Assembly: GCA_023053685.1 (NCBI GenBank)
Contig: JALIGW010000015.1
Location: forward strand, 246,001 to 310,000
Source: Diadophis punctatus similis
Lineage: Eukaryota; Chordata; Lepidosauria; Squamata; Dipsadidae
DNA: 64,000 bases
Direction: 5' to 3'
Shown: positions 22,545-33,182 of the stretch, piece after piece
Numbering within the stretch: position 1 is the stretch's first letter
How the letters are laid out: each line of letters opens with the position of its first letter
Notes under the pieces: model-generated
What the model was told of the DNA's origin: nothing
The model's database searches: none
The model's input: the letters and a program-made list of their open reading frames with translations, nothing else
Made by a program: the position numbers and the translations under genes

Positions 22545-23430
22545 TGGGTTTTATTTTTTTATTTATTAGATTTTTATACCGCCTTTATTAGTTTATGTGA
22601 AGTGGATTGGAGAGAGAGAGAGAGAGGGAGGGAGGGAGGGAGGGAGGGAGAGAGACTGGCTGAAAATCACCCAGCTAGCTTTCATGGCTCAGGTGGGACT
22701 AGAACTCATCGTCTCCTGATGATTGTCCCAAAGTCACCTAGCCATCTTTCATGGCTTAGGCGGGACTAGAACTCACAGTCTCCTAGTGATTGTTCCAAAG
22801 TCACCTAGCCATCTTTCATGGCTTAGGCGGGACTAGAACTCACAGTCTCCTAGTGATTGTTCCAAAGTCACCCAGCAAACTTTCATGGCTTAGGCGGGAC
22901 TAGAATTCACAGTCTCCTAGTGATTGTTCCAAAGTCACCTAGCCATCTTTCATGGCTTAGGCGGGACTAGAACTCACAGTCTCCTAGTGATTGTTCCAAA
23001 GTCACCTAGCCAACTTTCATGGCTTAGGCAGGACTAGAACTCACAGTCTCCTAGTGATTGTTCCAAAGTCACCCAGCAAACTTTCATGGCTTAGGCGGGA
23101 CTAGAATTCACAGTCTCCTAGTGATTGTTCCAAAGTCACCTAGCCATCTTTCATGGCTTAGGCGGGACTAGAACTCACAGTCTCCTAGTGATTGTTCCAA
23201 AGTCACCCAACCAACTTTCATGCCCAAGGGGGGATTAGAACTCACAGTCTCCTAGTGATTGTTCCAAAGTCACCTAGCCATCTTTCATGGCTTAGGCGGG
23301 ACTAGAACTCATCATCTCCTGATGATTGTCCCAAAGTCACCTAGCCAACTTTCATGCCAAGGTGGGACTAGAACTCACTATCTCCTGGTTTCTAGACCAG
23401 TACCTTAACCACTACACTGAACTAACTCAT
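22545..23430 (-). repeat. SINE-derived 67-bp minisatellite, about 11 copies
   Basis: The SINE is on the minus strand. Its outer tail is at 22545-22600 (TTTATTAGATTTTTATACCG), followed by a (GA)n/(GGGA)n expansion at 22610-22655. About 11 copies of a 67-bp unit then run from about 22670 to 23390 (key motifs CTAGCCATCTTTCATGGC, GGACTAGAACTCACAG, CTAGTGATTGTTCC). The array ends in the single-copy tRNA-like head TAACCACTACACTGAAC. Variant copies (CCAGCAAAC with AATTC) recur every third unit in the middle, suggesting a 201-bp higher-order repeat. Confidence 0.93.
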
Positions 23431-24073
23431 AGAGAGAGACATTCAGTACTTAGATCTTGAGCTGAAAAAGTGTCTCTGATTTCATGTGGATATTCACTCT
23501 GCACTTCAGAACTGCTCCTTAAAAGATCCATATATTTTTTTCCTGGGCCCACACAGTACTAAAATGGGTCCAGGGAAATACATGTAGGAATTGAGAGGTT
23601 ACCGAGATGGCAACAGGGTGCCAGCACACGTTTTCTTCATTGCATATCCTCAGAGGAGAATGGGGACATACGTACACCCAAGGCCATGGTTTTTTTTTTC
23701 TTCTCCATTCAGAAAATTATTCATCAATGAATAGGAATCTCAAAATAAGCCCTTGCCAAGACAGATGGACAGGATCTTCTTCTTATTAAGACAGATGATC
23801 TCAGCCTGCGGTCTGATAAGTGTTACATGGAAATTATTTCTCTGTGGATGTGTAAATATAGGTGACCTCTGTGTAATAGCAGGATTGTCTCTTGTACCAA
23901 AAATAAAACCCCACCCCTGAGATGACAGTGTTTGTGAAAGTCCTTCCTTACAACTGCAAGAGCCAAGGACACTTGTAATTTAAGGAACACCTCGGAGGCT
24001 TCTAAGTCCAAGCCAACAAACTTAGGATGAAGAAGACTCTGCAACAAATTGCATAGCATCCACCCCTTTTTCT
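23431..24073. other. single-copy sequence, nothing recognised
   Basis: No recognised gene or repeat. Confidence 0.4.
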
Positions 24074-24078
24074 TCCTG

Positions 24079-24687
24079 TGTCACAATGTGATTTTTTTTA
24101 TTGTCAGCTGTACTCACATGTCAGACTTTATGACCCAGAAATTTATAGCAAAGTAAAGCAGTCACGTGAAGAGTGATCTGCGCATATGCACATTCCATTC
24201 TATCCTCCATTACTCTTCTTATGCTGTCCTTCATTGGAGAAGGACCTATTCTTAAATTGTCAAGATGTAGTCATTAAGATTTATTGTTTGTATATTATTT
24301 TCTACTGAAATAAATACCTTTATTTCAGTAGAAAGTGAGCCGAGCTGGCGCAGCGGTTACAGGCAGGTACTGCAGGCCACTTTAGCTGACACTGATCCGC
24401 AGGTCAGCGGTTCAAATCTCACCGGCTCAAGGTTGACTCAGCCTTCCATCCTTCCGAGGTAGGTAAAATGAGGACCCAGATTGTTGGGGGCAATGTAAAT
24501 ATATACATTGCTTACTGGTGTAAGCCTAGAGAGTGCTTGCACTGTGCGGCGGTATATAAATCTCACTAAATAAATAAATAAATAAAAACCTTGTTATTTA
24601 GACTTTTACTCGCGTTTTATTTTGTCAGAGATTAGTTTCCAAAGGAAAAGATTCATCACCTCTAAGATTTATTTTCTCATCCTAACA
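24079..24687 (+). mobile_element. solo LTR with 5-bp TSD, containing a nested SINE
   Basis: Starts TGTCACAATGTG and ends CTCATCCTAACA (TG...CA). Flanks TCCTG at 24074-24078 and 24688-24692 are identical. Collinear with the 330-bp LTRs at 56.3 and 56.8 kb (GATTTATTGTTTGTAT, ACTGAAATAAATA, TTAGACTTTTACTCG, GGAAAAGATTCATC). Interrupted by the SINE at 24332-24589. A perfect 13-bp hairpin, CTACTGAAATAAA/TTTATTTCAGTAG, sits just before the SINE. Confidence 0.85.
24332..24589 (+). mobile_element. tRNA-derived squamate SINE (variant tail)
   Basis: Head GAGCCGAGCTGGCGCAGCGG, B box TTCAAATCTCACCGGCTC, then a different 3' half: ATGTAAATATATACATTGC, GTGCTTGCACTGTGCGGCGG and an (AAAT)n tail. Confidence 0.88.
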
Positions 24688-24869
24688 TCCTGGTTGCATC
24701 GGAAGTTGCAATCAATCTTCTCCTCTTATAGCAATCTTCAAAAAGAGCCTTTCCCCCAACAGGAATACCTACTATCTCTTTTGAATTCTGACATTCATTA
24801 TCCCCCAGGTACCTTCTTGGCCTTTGTGATTACAGGAACTGAAGCCCAACACATCTCCAAATGCAAAGC

Positions 24870-25640
24870 TATTCTGGAAGTTAAAAAAAGTGCAGAGGAA
24901 AAAGTGCAGAGAAGAGCAACGAAGATGATTAAAGGCCAGGCGACTAAAACCTATGAAGAACGGTTGTGGGAACTGGGTATGGCTAGTCTAGAGAAAAAGA
25001 GGACTGGGGGGGACATGATAGCAGTCTTCCAGTATTTGAGGGGACGCCACAAAGAGGAGGAGGAGGTCAACTTATTTTCCAAAGCACCAGAAGGCAGGAC
25101 AAGAAACAACGGATAGAAACTAATCGAGGAGAAAAGCAACCTGGAATTAAGGAGAAACTTCCTAACAGTGAGATAATTTACCAGTGGAACAGCTTGCCTT
25201 CAGAAGTTGTAGGAGCTTCATCACTGGAGGTTTTTAAGAAGAGACTGGACAGTTACTTGTCTGAAAAGGTATAGGCTAACCTTTTTGGTACCGAGTACCG
25301 AAACTGGAGTGCCCACTGGAACGCCGGAACCCGGAAGAGAGCAGCTAGTCGGTATGCATGCACGCGGCGGCCAGCTGCTCTTTCGGATTCTGTTGCACAT
25401 GCGTGCCAGATAGCTGCTCTCTTCCGGGTTCCGCTGGTCTTCGAAGACCAGCTGTCCAGCGCACATGCGCATGACAGAACCCAGAAGAGCAGCTGGCAAT
25501 GGCGTGCATGCCCACAGAGAGGGCTCTGCGTGCCACCTCTGGCACGTGTGCCATAGGTTTGCCATCACAGCTATAGGGTCTCCAGCTTTGACTAGAAGGA
25601 TTGGACTAGAGGACTTCCAAGGTCCCTTCCAGCTCTACTC
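24870..25640 (+). mobile_element. CR1/L3 LINE 3' part, plus strand, with hAT insertion
   Basis: Encodes [57 protein letters not shown] and KAPEGRTRNNG before a stop at 25114. The 3' end GGACTTCCAAGGTCCCTTCC is followed by a (GATT)n tail. Interrupted at 25276-25569. Confidence 0.9.
25276..25569. mobile_element. hAT element inserted in CR1
   Basis: Starts CTAACCTTTTTGGTACCG and ends GCCATAGGTTTGCCATCACA. Flanks GGTATAGG/GCTATAGG form an 8-bp duplication with one mismatch. Contains repeated GCATGC-rich motifs. Confidence 0.75.
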
Positions 25641-25688
<48 letters not shown>

Positions 25689-25689
25689 A
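25641..25689. repeat. (GATT)n tail of the CR1
   Basis: About 12 GATT units at the CR1 3' terminus, consistent with tail-seeded microsatellite growth. Confidence 0.95.
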
Positions 25690-26065
25690 TATTCTCTGCT
25701 TCATAGGATATGCAGGAAAAGTTAAAAAAAATAGCATTGGCGACACACACAACCAATTGCTAAAGGAAGGCCAACAATCAGAATCCATGTCTACTCATGG
25801 CTCTCCCTAATGGATCACATTTCCTCTCTGTAGGATTCCAAGATTACCCTTACATTCTTTTCAAAGGCTAGGCCACCCCTTTGCTCATTGTCCTGGGCCA
25901 TCCTTCAAAGCTCCCTGCAATGAAAGGAGAGCGGACAACCCTTTGAAAGATACACCTTAGGTCCCCAACCCTTCCTCTCTTCATCGTTCCCGATGTAGAC
26001 ACCTATTTTTTCGCCGTCCTTCAACCAAACCCAAGCAAGCTGGCCAGTCTGCTATCTCTGATGGC
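25690..26065. other. single-copy sequence, nothing recognised
   Basis: No recognised element. Confidence 0.4.
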
Positions 26066-26073
26066 TTCTAGAG

Positions 26074-26208
26074 CAGTGTTTCTCAACCTTGGCAGTTTGA
26101 AGATGTGTGGACTTCAACTCCCAGAATTCCCCAGCCAGCGTTGCTGGCTGTGGAATTCTGGGAGTTGAAGTCCACACATCTTCAAACTGCCAAGGTTGAG
26201 AAACACTG
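26074..26208. mobile_element. palindromic hAT MITE (135 bp)
   Basis: Arms CAGTGTTTCTCAACCTTGGC and GCCAAGGTTGAGAAACACTG. The centre is CCAGCCAGCGTTGCTGGCTG. TCTAGAG occurs on both sides but is offset by three bases (TAA) on the right. Confidence 0.9.
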
Positions 26209-26218
26209 TAATCTAGAG

Positions 26219-26930
26219 CATTTCCTGGAACCCAAGCAAGACATCCAAATTGCTGGAATGTCCTTGGAAAAAGACAGCCAGCATTTGCATAACAAAAATC
26301 CTCAAAAATCGTAGGCAACGTATCCGCCACCTTCCCACCCAGGATTAGATGGGGGCTAAGTGAACTTAACCCCCCCCTCCATCTAATGCCTTCAGCATGT
26401 GCACAGTCTTGAGTTTTGCTAATCCTTAGCCAGCACTGGCCTTGTTGGCGAACGATTAGAAGGGTTGAACATTGACCAATTGGAAAGACATCAGCTCTTG
26501 GGACAAGCGAGGCTTCGGGACGTGAGGAGAGGCAAAAGACGAGACTTTATTCCAAGATACTTGTACTTAAAGAGGGAACTGTCGAAAAGGAGAGGGGGGA
26601 AAAATACAAAAAGAAAAAAAATCTGGCACCATCTAAGAAGCTAAGAAAAATGAATCCCTTGGCAGGGCTTAATAAGCAGAGAGATCTGGCTTAATGTTCA
26701 CGAAGGGAGGGAGGAGCAGTAGAAACCGCTCATGATTACTGCAGTCAGATTCTTTGGGCCTTTTTTTATTGGGGAAGGGGAGCAACTGCTACCACCCAAC
26801 GCTTGGAATATAAACTTCATCTCTATAATCCAATATTCATCAGAGAAGTTGTCCTTATTTATGTATTTAAAGGGCTTAACGATGCTGTTAACTCCTTTTC
26901 AGACAGAAGGAAACTGCCTTAATTCTCTTA
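26219..26930. other. single-copy sequence, nothing recognised
   Basis: No recognised element or gene. Confidence 0.4.
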
Positions 26931-26937
26931 AGCTTTG

Positions 26938-27111
26938 AATAATGAAAGAAAAGAAAGAAGAGAAAAGAAAGAAGAGGAAGGAAAGGAAAGGAAAGGAAAA
27001 GAGAAAGGAAAGGAAAGGGGGAAGGGGAACGAAGGAAGGAGGGAGGGAGGGAGGGAGGGAGAGAGAAAGAGAGAAAGAGAGAAAGAGAGAAAGAAAGGAG
27101 AGAGAGAGAGA

Positions 27112-27164
<53 letters not shown>

Positions 27165-27280
27165 GGGAGGGAGGGAGGGAGGGAGGGAGGGAGGGAGGAA
27201 GGGGGAAGGAAGGAAGGAAGGAAGGAAGGAAGGAAGGAAGGAAGGAAGGAAGGAAGGAAGGAAGGAAGGAAGGAAGGAAT
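26938..27280. repeat. polypurine compound repeat (GAAA/GGGA/GGAA)
   Basis: (GAAAG)n-like, (GGGA)n, (GAAAGA)n, (GAAA)n 27115-27163, (GGGA)n and (GGAA)n 27208-27278. Purine only on the plus strand. Frames across it are repeat translations. Confidence 0.95.
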
Positions 27281-28280
27281 CATGGAGATTTTTTTATTAT
27301 TATTCTGAGTGTTAAAACTTTCCAAACCAGGACAAGCTAGTTTTCCTAATTTAAAGGAAATGGTCCTGTTTTTAAAATAATGGAGGAAAAGTTACACATT
27401 GAATCTGTTTGTTTTAGATCCTGTGTATTGTAAGTTAACAGGCCATCTGCATTACGAGTCCATATTCTGATTAAGCTACTCCCAAAGAACATTATTAAAA
27501 CCCGTTCAAAAAGGAGCCCATCACAACTGAACAATTCCTATAAATTTCCCCGGGAGACGGAGATGGCTAAGGCTACCTCAAAGCAGCCTACTCTGCTTGC
27601 AACTGAGGTTAGAAGCAGCAGCGCAAAACTACATTGAATAAATTCAGGGAACAAGCAGGGGACCATGAAGAATTTAAACTGGTTTCCCAGGAAGGAAGGC
27701 CTCTTCAGTCTCACCCCACCCTGGTGACACTTTGCAGCCACTGGAGAAGTGCTTCTTATCCAGACAACACAAAGAGACCCCCGTGGACCCCAGCCCATCC
27801 CAGTTCTTCTGACGATAAAGCCTCTCCATTCTAAAGCCCAGCTTAAACCCAAAGGCTCTGCGCGCACACGCACACACACACACACACACCCCTCCCATTT
27901 GAATTCTTTTGTAAACATTTTGACACACATTTCACTTAAGGCAAGTCAACAAGTTAAAAACTCCCAGCTGCCAAGAATAACTTTCCGGAGAAGGTCATTT
28001 GGTTATTTTCAAGACGGGGTTTTTAAAACTTTTGAGGCTCCATGGGAACCTAACAATTCTGTCTCTTAACCTTTAGGGCAGGATTTTTAGGGCAGAAGAG
28101 AGGGGGGGATTTTTTTTAAGGAGACTTCAAAAGCATATCGCTTCCTGGATCCCTTTTCCCAATGGCCTGGGTGACCCAGGATAGTTAAAAAGCTGAGTTT
28201 TTCAACATGGGGGAAATCACAGCATTCCCCATCCCGGCTTTAAAAGGATCAAAACGGTCCCATTCTCTAAATCTAGAACA
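27281..28280. other. single-copy sequence with (AC)n at 27866-27891
   Basis: No gene or interspersed repeat recognised. Confidence 0.4.
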
Positions 28281-28284
28281 ATGT

Positions 28285-28570
28285 ACAGCTATTTACCTCA
28301 TTTAACAACCGGTTCAAAGTTATGACAGACCTCTCCAAAGCTATTTACGACCCATTTTCAACATTTTGAGAGCCCGCCCACCCAGAGTCACGTGATCAGA
28401 TTTTGGAATTCTCACACTTATGACTGTTTGCAGCATACTGTGGTCACACGACCATGATTTTTAGTATCTTTTGCAGATTTCCTGCCTTTTAACTTCCGAT
28501 TTCTGGCAAAAAAAAACCCCAGCCATTAATGAAAAATGGGCTTGCTTGACGTTTGGGTTTGCTTAATGAT
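28285..28570. mobile_element. decayed Tigger-like MITE
   Basis: CATTTAACAACCGGTTCAAA, GTCACGTGATCAGATTTTGG, ACACTTATGACTGTTTGCAG and GGTCACACGACCATGATTTT in family order; much diverged. Confidence 0.6.
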
Positions 28571-29120
28571 TGTGATATCTCCTTTACAAATATTCTCTTT
28601 AAACTTTTCCAAAGGGCTCGTTTTGCCAACACCACGGAGAGAAGCACCCCTACAAAGAAGCTTGTTTTGTGGGGGGAAGGAGGGAAAAGAGGGGGAGAGG
28701 GAGGGGGACAGGAAGAAAATAAAGGACTTTATGATAGAATATTTCCAGCTACTTAGTCACACTTCTCTTAAGCATGGCAGAAAAATGTCAATTTAAGTGT
28801 GCTCTTACAGACTGATTTTATTCTTCTGGGCTTTTAAGTTTTTTTCAGTTAAGGCACAGGCTCAGAGGTCTTAAAATACCTCTCCAGCGTAACTAAGGTG
28901 TGGGACAAATATCTGGTGAGCCTTTTTGCCAGGAAGATGGGTCTTGGGACTTCCCCACCACACTTCCCCGAAGCCCAGAGATGTCCAAGGTAAGGATTCC
29001 AAAACCAAAGTGATAAACAAGACCAATATTCTATTATGTGCTCTGTCCTGTTTCCAGATGAGCAGATGGAAAAACAAAGTGTGCTAGGCAGAATTACATA
29101 CAGATGGAATCACTTTGTAT
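28571..29120. other. single-copy sequence, nothing recognised
   Basis: G-rich stretch at 28670-28715. Nothing else seen. Confidence 0.4.
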
Positions 29121-29124
29121 AGAG

Positions 29125-29192
29125 CAGCGTTTCTCAACCTTGGTGACTTTAAGATGCGTGGACTTCAACTCCCAGAATTCCCCAGCCAGGGG
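29125..29192. mobile_element. half of a palindromic hAT MITE
   Basis: CAGCGTTTCTCAACCTTGGT through CTCCCAGAATTCCCCAGCCA; the second arm is missing. Confidence 0.8.
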
Positions 29193-29384
29193 GATTCTCC
29201 TGCTTGACAGCCTCTCGGATACTCCTTCCCTTCGTTCTTCCTCTCCACGGAGCTGAATGTGCTATCTTCAACTCATTCAACTGTTCCTTGTACGGTTTGG
29301 TTACCAGCCTCCCTACCCATCTGGATTTATTCTTGAAACCCACCCACCCCCGTCCTCCTTAAAACATGGACCTGGCCTTTGATG
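29193..29384. other. short unassigned sequence
   Basis: GAGCTGAATGTGCTATCTTC and similar; no family recognised. Confidence 0.3.
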
Positions 29385-29387
29385 AAA

Positions 29388-29541
29388 TTAGAATAGAATA
29401 GAATAGAATAGAATAGAATAGAATAGAATAGAATAGAATAGAATAGGAATAGGAATAGGAATAGGAATAGGAATAGGAATAGGAATAGGAATAGGAATAG
29501 GAATATAGAATAGAATATAGAATAGAATATAGAATAGAATA
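29388..29541. repeat. (GAATA)n/(GGAATA)n microsatellite on a CR1 tail
   Basis: About ten GAATA units, about eleven GGAATA units, then AGAATATAGAAT variants, ending directly at the CR1 3' end. Confidence 0.95.
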
Positions 29542-29652
29542 ACAGAGTTGGAAGGGACCTTGGAGGTCTTCTAGTCCAACCCCCTGCTTAGGCAGGAAAC
29601 CCTACACCACTTCAGACAAATGGTTATCCAATCTCCAATCCAACCCAAATCT
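29540..29652 (-). mobile_element. short CR1/L3 3' end
   Basis: AACAGAGTTGGAAGGGACCT to CAGACAAATGGTTATCCAAT, then it breaks into pentanucleotides on the other side. Confidence 0.85.
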
Positions 29653-29905
29653 TCTTGTTCTGTTCTGTTCTGTTCTGTTCTGTTCTGTTGTTCTGTTCTG
29701 TTCTGTTCTGTTCTGTTCTATTCTATTCTATTCTATTCTATTCTATTCTATTCTATTCTATTCTATTCTATTCTATTCTATTCTATTCTATTCTATTCTA
29801 TTCTATTCTATTCTATTCCATTCCATTCCATTCCATTCCATTCCATTCCATTCCTATTCCTATTCCTATTCCTATTCCTATTCCTATTCCTATTCTTCTA
29901 TTCTT
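29653..29905. repeat. (TTCTG)n/(TTCTA)n/(TTCCA)n/(TTCCTA)n microsatellite
   Basis: The motif drifts stepwise TTCTG, TTCTA, TTCCA, TTCCTA. The TTCTA and TTCCTA blocks are complementary to GAATA and GGAATA blocks left of the CR1 stub. Confidence 0.95.
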
Positions 29906-30706
29906 CCTTTGGATAACCCAATCTGAACATAGACTAGAGTTTCATTCTGACTTTACTTTGACAGTTCAAATCCAACGGAAGAATAGAAGCCACACCACTT
30001 TCCCAGTTTACTCTCTCCCTGCCTGTAATTTGCTCCAAACAAAGTCTAGCTGGAGTTTAAACCCTGATGAAAGAAACTAAATCAAAACATGAACCGTTCC
30101 ATCTGTGAATAGCTGGCAAAGAAAAGTCCATTTGCTCTCCAACTTAAGAATTCTCTAAGCATGGCGGGAATGAAAAGAGAGGCTTGGGGAAAGGGGGAGA
30201 GATCCTTCTTCTTCCTATTTCTACCCTTTATAAACTGTTCCTCTGTTTGAAGTACATCATAAACCTTTCTCTTAAAAAGTTTAAGGCAGACAAAGCCTGA
30301 CCTTACATTATACCTGTGTGTTTAGAAACTTGGAGCGTGAGAGAAATCAAGTTCATCTCGACGTAGGCAAGGGCTGTTTAAAGAAAAACATCACATACCG
30401 CCACCAAATCGCACATGGTTCACAAGCTGGACAAAAAAAGCTCAGAGCCCAGCCTCAAAAGTCCTTTGAAGTTAGCAAAACATTGTCCAGGCAGGACACA
30501 CTCATGAAAGTGTGGGATAGGTCCTTTGAACCACATTTGCTCCGAGTTCACCTGTGGCCTGTCCATTGAGTAACTTCAACAATATCCCTCTTCATCCTCA
30601 AAAGATGAGCCACCCCAAACCCAAGACAGAGAACATCGCTGACACCTCCTGTTCCAAACTCTTGTATCTAGGAGAACATTTACTCTGTGCAAACCAGAAA
30701 ATCATT
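29906..30706. other. single-copy sequence, nothing recognised
   Basis: No recognised gene or repeat. Confidence 0.4.
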
Positions 30707-30716
30707 CTATCTAGAC

Positions 30717-31331
30717 CAGTGGTTCCCAACCTTTCTAATGCCGTGACCCCTTAATATAGTTCCTCATGTTGTGGTGACCCCCAACCATAAAATTATTTTT
30801 GTTGCTACTTCATAACTGTAATTTTGCTACTGTTATGAATCGTAATGTAAATATCTAATATGCAAGATGTATTTTCATTGTTACAAATTGAACATAATTA
30901 AAGCATAGCGATTAATCACAAAAACAATATGTAATTATGCCAGATCAGAAATTCTCGGGCCAGTCTTTGCAAGAGCACAAGGAATATCATCTTCCACAAC
31001 AAGTCTACTTCTGTATTTAGACTTGATAACCAACAAGTGTACAGCAATATTTCTCAATCTCAGCAACTTTTAAGGTGCCTGGACTTCAACTCCCAGAATT
31101 CAAAGCAAAGCTGGCCCCTTAGCTGATGCTGCCAAAGCTCGGCCGCCAGGCGTCACAAACGCCTCTCACCGAATGGCACCTCTCCCGACCAATCGGAGGG
31201 CTCGGGCGAGTTGAGCCGATATGGCCAGGCTTGTGGCAGTGGGGGGGGGGAGCTGAGGATGCCGGGGCGACCCCTGGGAAATGGTCATTCGACCCCCAAA
31301 GGGGTCCCGACCCCCAGGTTGGGAACCACTG
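30717..31331. mobile_element. SPIN-type hAT transposon, nonautonomous, perfect 8-bp TSD
   Basis: Left end CAGTGGTTCCCAACCTTTCT, then ATGCCGTGACCCC, TTGTGGTGACCCCCAACC and GTTGCTACTTCATAACTG. Right end GACCCCCAAAGGGGTC and AGGTTGGGAACCACTG. Flanks ATCTAGAC at 30709-30716 and 31332-31339 are identical. These ends match my recollection of SPIN ('Space Invader') elements, known for horizontal transfer among tetrapods, including squamates. The middle (about 30960-31255) is not the standard SPIN interior as I remember it and includes half of a palindromic MITE (31045-31110) and a GC-rich stretch. Confidence 0.85.
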
Positions 31332-31339
31332 ATCTAGAC

Positions 31340-32005
31340 AATGAAAACTAGCTGATAAGTCATTAAGAATAAGAGCGCGTTGAGTTATTTCAGACATCAT
31401 GCTAAACCAACATTGACATGTTAATTAAGCCACAATGCTTTCTTTTTAATGCCTACAATCCTAGAGGTCTTCTAGCATCATGAAGCGTCTTGATTGCAAC
31501 ATCTGCAGATAATTCCGGCTTTCTAACCTTCTAACTCAATAGATGCCAACTAGTCAAGACAAATCGTTTCCTTTATCCCCTGCTTCTGAGCTACCTGATC
31601 TTCTATACACCTTGCCTGATAGGAGGTCACAAAATGTTTATTTGTGCCTTTGGAGCTGACCTAAGAATGTTACTGGATATTTGTCTGATTTCAAATCATG
31701 GCTTGGCTCTTGAGACAGTTAGATGATATCCTGGCTTTTCTCCAAAGATGACCGAGCTCCACAAGATTTGTCAACTTTGGGCACACACAAGAGTTTGGAA
31801 AACATCTCCTGGAATGTACACAAAATGACTTTCATTTGAGGAAAGGGGGCTTGACTATTCCCAGGTGGCTGCTTTTGGGTCACAATCAGGCACAACATGG
31901 CCACAAAATACGTTGTGAGGTTAATATTCACATTTCTCCTCAAGGAAGTTCTCCCTCCCAGCTCTGGGCAGGTGGGTGTCTTTCTCAATAAAGTCTTGAA
32001 CTAGA
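31340..32005. other. single-copy sequence, nothing recognised
   Basis: No recognised gene or repeat. Confidence 0.4.
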
Positions 32006-32007
32006 TT

Positions 32008-32108
32008 AGGAGTGCGCAACTATGGGCCCTTTATGACCTGTGGTTTTCAACTCCCAGAATTCCTGTGCCATAGTCAGTTGGACATAAAGGATCATAGTTG
32101 CTCACCCA
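32008..32108. mobile_element. palindromic hAT MITE, diverged
   Basis: GCAACTATGGGCCCTTTATG and CATAAAGGATCATAGTTGCT are inverted; centre CAACTCCCAGAATTCC as in the family. Confidence 0.75.
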
Positions 32109-32320
32109 TGATTTAGAAGGTCTACAGAAGTACTTAGAACATCTACAGACTCTGGATTGTAAATAAAGACGATGCTAGAAATCACAAGGTCTCTTCCTGC
32201 CTCCCAAATAAAAATCCAGTGGTCCAGAGAGGTTGGTAGACCCCAAAGAAGACATCCATTAGTGCCCCCAGAGATTGCAAGTCAGCCTATGAGAGAAGGT
32301 GGCCTGGTCCACACATCAAA

Positions 32321-32533
32321 GCCGTGGTGGCACAGTGGTTAGAATGCAGTACTGCTAACCCACTGCTCACTCCAGGAGTTCGATTCTGAGTGGCTCAAGG
32401 TTGACTCAGCCTTCCATCCTTCCAAGGTGGGCAAAATGAGGACCCAGATTGTTGGGGGCAAAATGCTGACTCTGTAAACCACTTTGAGAGGGCTGTCAAG
32501 CACTATGAAGCGGTATATAAGTCTAAGTGCTAG
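32321..32533 (+). mobile_element. tRNA-derived squamate SINE
   Basis: GCCGTGGTGGCACAGTGGTT, GAGTTCGATTCTGAGTGGCT, CCCAGATTGTTGGGGGCAAA and GAAGCGGTATATAAGTC. Its tail is interrupted by the following hAT MITE. Confidence 0.88.
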
Positions 32534-32805
32534 TCGGGGTGAAATCCAGCAGGTTCTGACAGGTCCTGGAGAGCCGGTAGCAGAAATTTTGAGTAGTTCG
32601 GAGAACCGGCAAGTACCACTTCTGGCTGGCATTCTAGTGGGAATGGAGATTTTACAATATCCTTCCCCCAGGAGTGGGGTGGGAATGGAGATTTTGCAGT
32701 ATCCTTCCCCTGCCACGCCCAAGCCACGCCCACCAAGCCACACCACGCCCACCACACCACGCCCACAGAACCGGTAGTAAAAAAAATTGGATTTCACCAC
32801 TGGCT
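32534..32805. mobile_element. hAT MITE in the SINE tail
   Basis: CGGGGTGAAATCCAGCAGGT and AATTGGATTTCACCACTG ends. Internal CCACGCCCACCAAGCCAC repeats and AGAACCGGTAGTAAAA. Same family as 44477-44743. Confidence 0.8.
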
Positions 32806-33025
32806 GCTAGTGCTATTAAATTAAACTCTTTGAAAGTCTCCCTGAGATCTATTGAACGCTTTTCCCTAAACACATTTGTTAGAGGAGATTATTGGTATTA
32901 ATAATTATCTTTTGCTTGGGGGCGTGGCCTTTAGAGTGCAGCATTGTTTAGCAGGTCTCAGAAGACACTCCTGGGATTACTTAAGATTTATCGGCTGACC
33001 GAAAGCTTCTCCTTGAACGGTGCCC
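32806..33025. other. unassigned
   Basis: No recognised element. Confidence 0.3.
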
Positions 33026-33182
33026 AGAATTTATTTATTTATTATTTATTTATTATGGTGTTCTTATATGCCGCCCAACTCCCGAAGGACTCAGGGCGGC
33101 GTACAACAGAGAAAATACAAGACACCAATTCATAAATATTACATTAAAAACAGATATAAAAATTAAAAACACAATATTTAAA
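33026..33182 (-). mobile_element. L2-type LINE 3' end
   Basis: ATATGCCGCCCAACTCCCGA and AGGACTCAGGGCGGCGTACA match the 3' UTR of the L2 at 17.2 kb. Confidence 0.8.

Noticed and set aside
22670..23390. CRISPR-like regular repeat array
   Set aside because: Units are contiguous 67-bp tandem repeats without unique spacers, in a vertebrate genome, and derive from a SINE.
26074..26208. Possible rho-independent terminator or microRNA precursor hairpin
   Set aside because: The hairpin is a whole palindromic hAT MITE with transposon termini; a terminator is not meaningful in this genome.
29620..30080. 98- and 141-codon frames rich in SILFYSILF
   Set aside because: Translations of the TTCTA/TTCTG pentanucleotide arrays.
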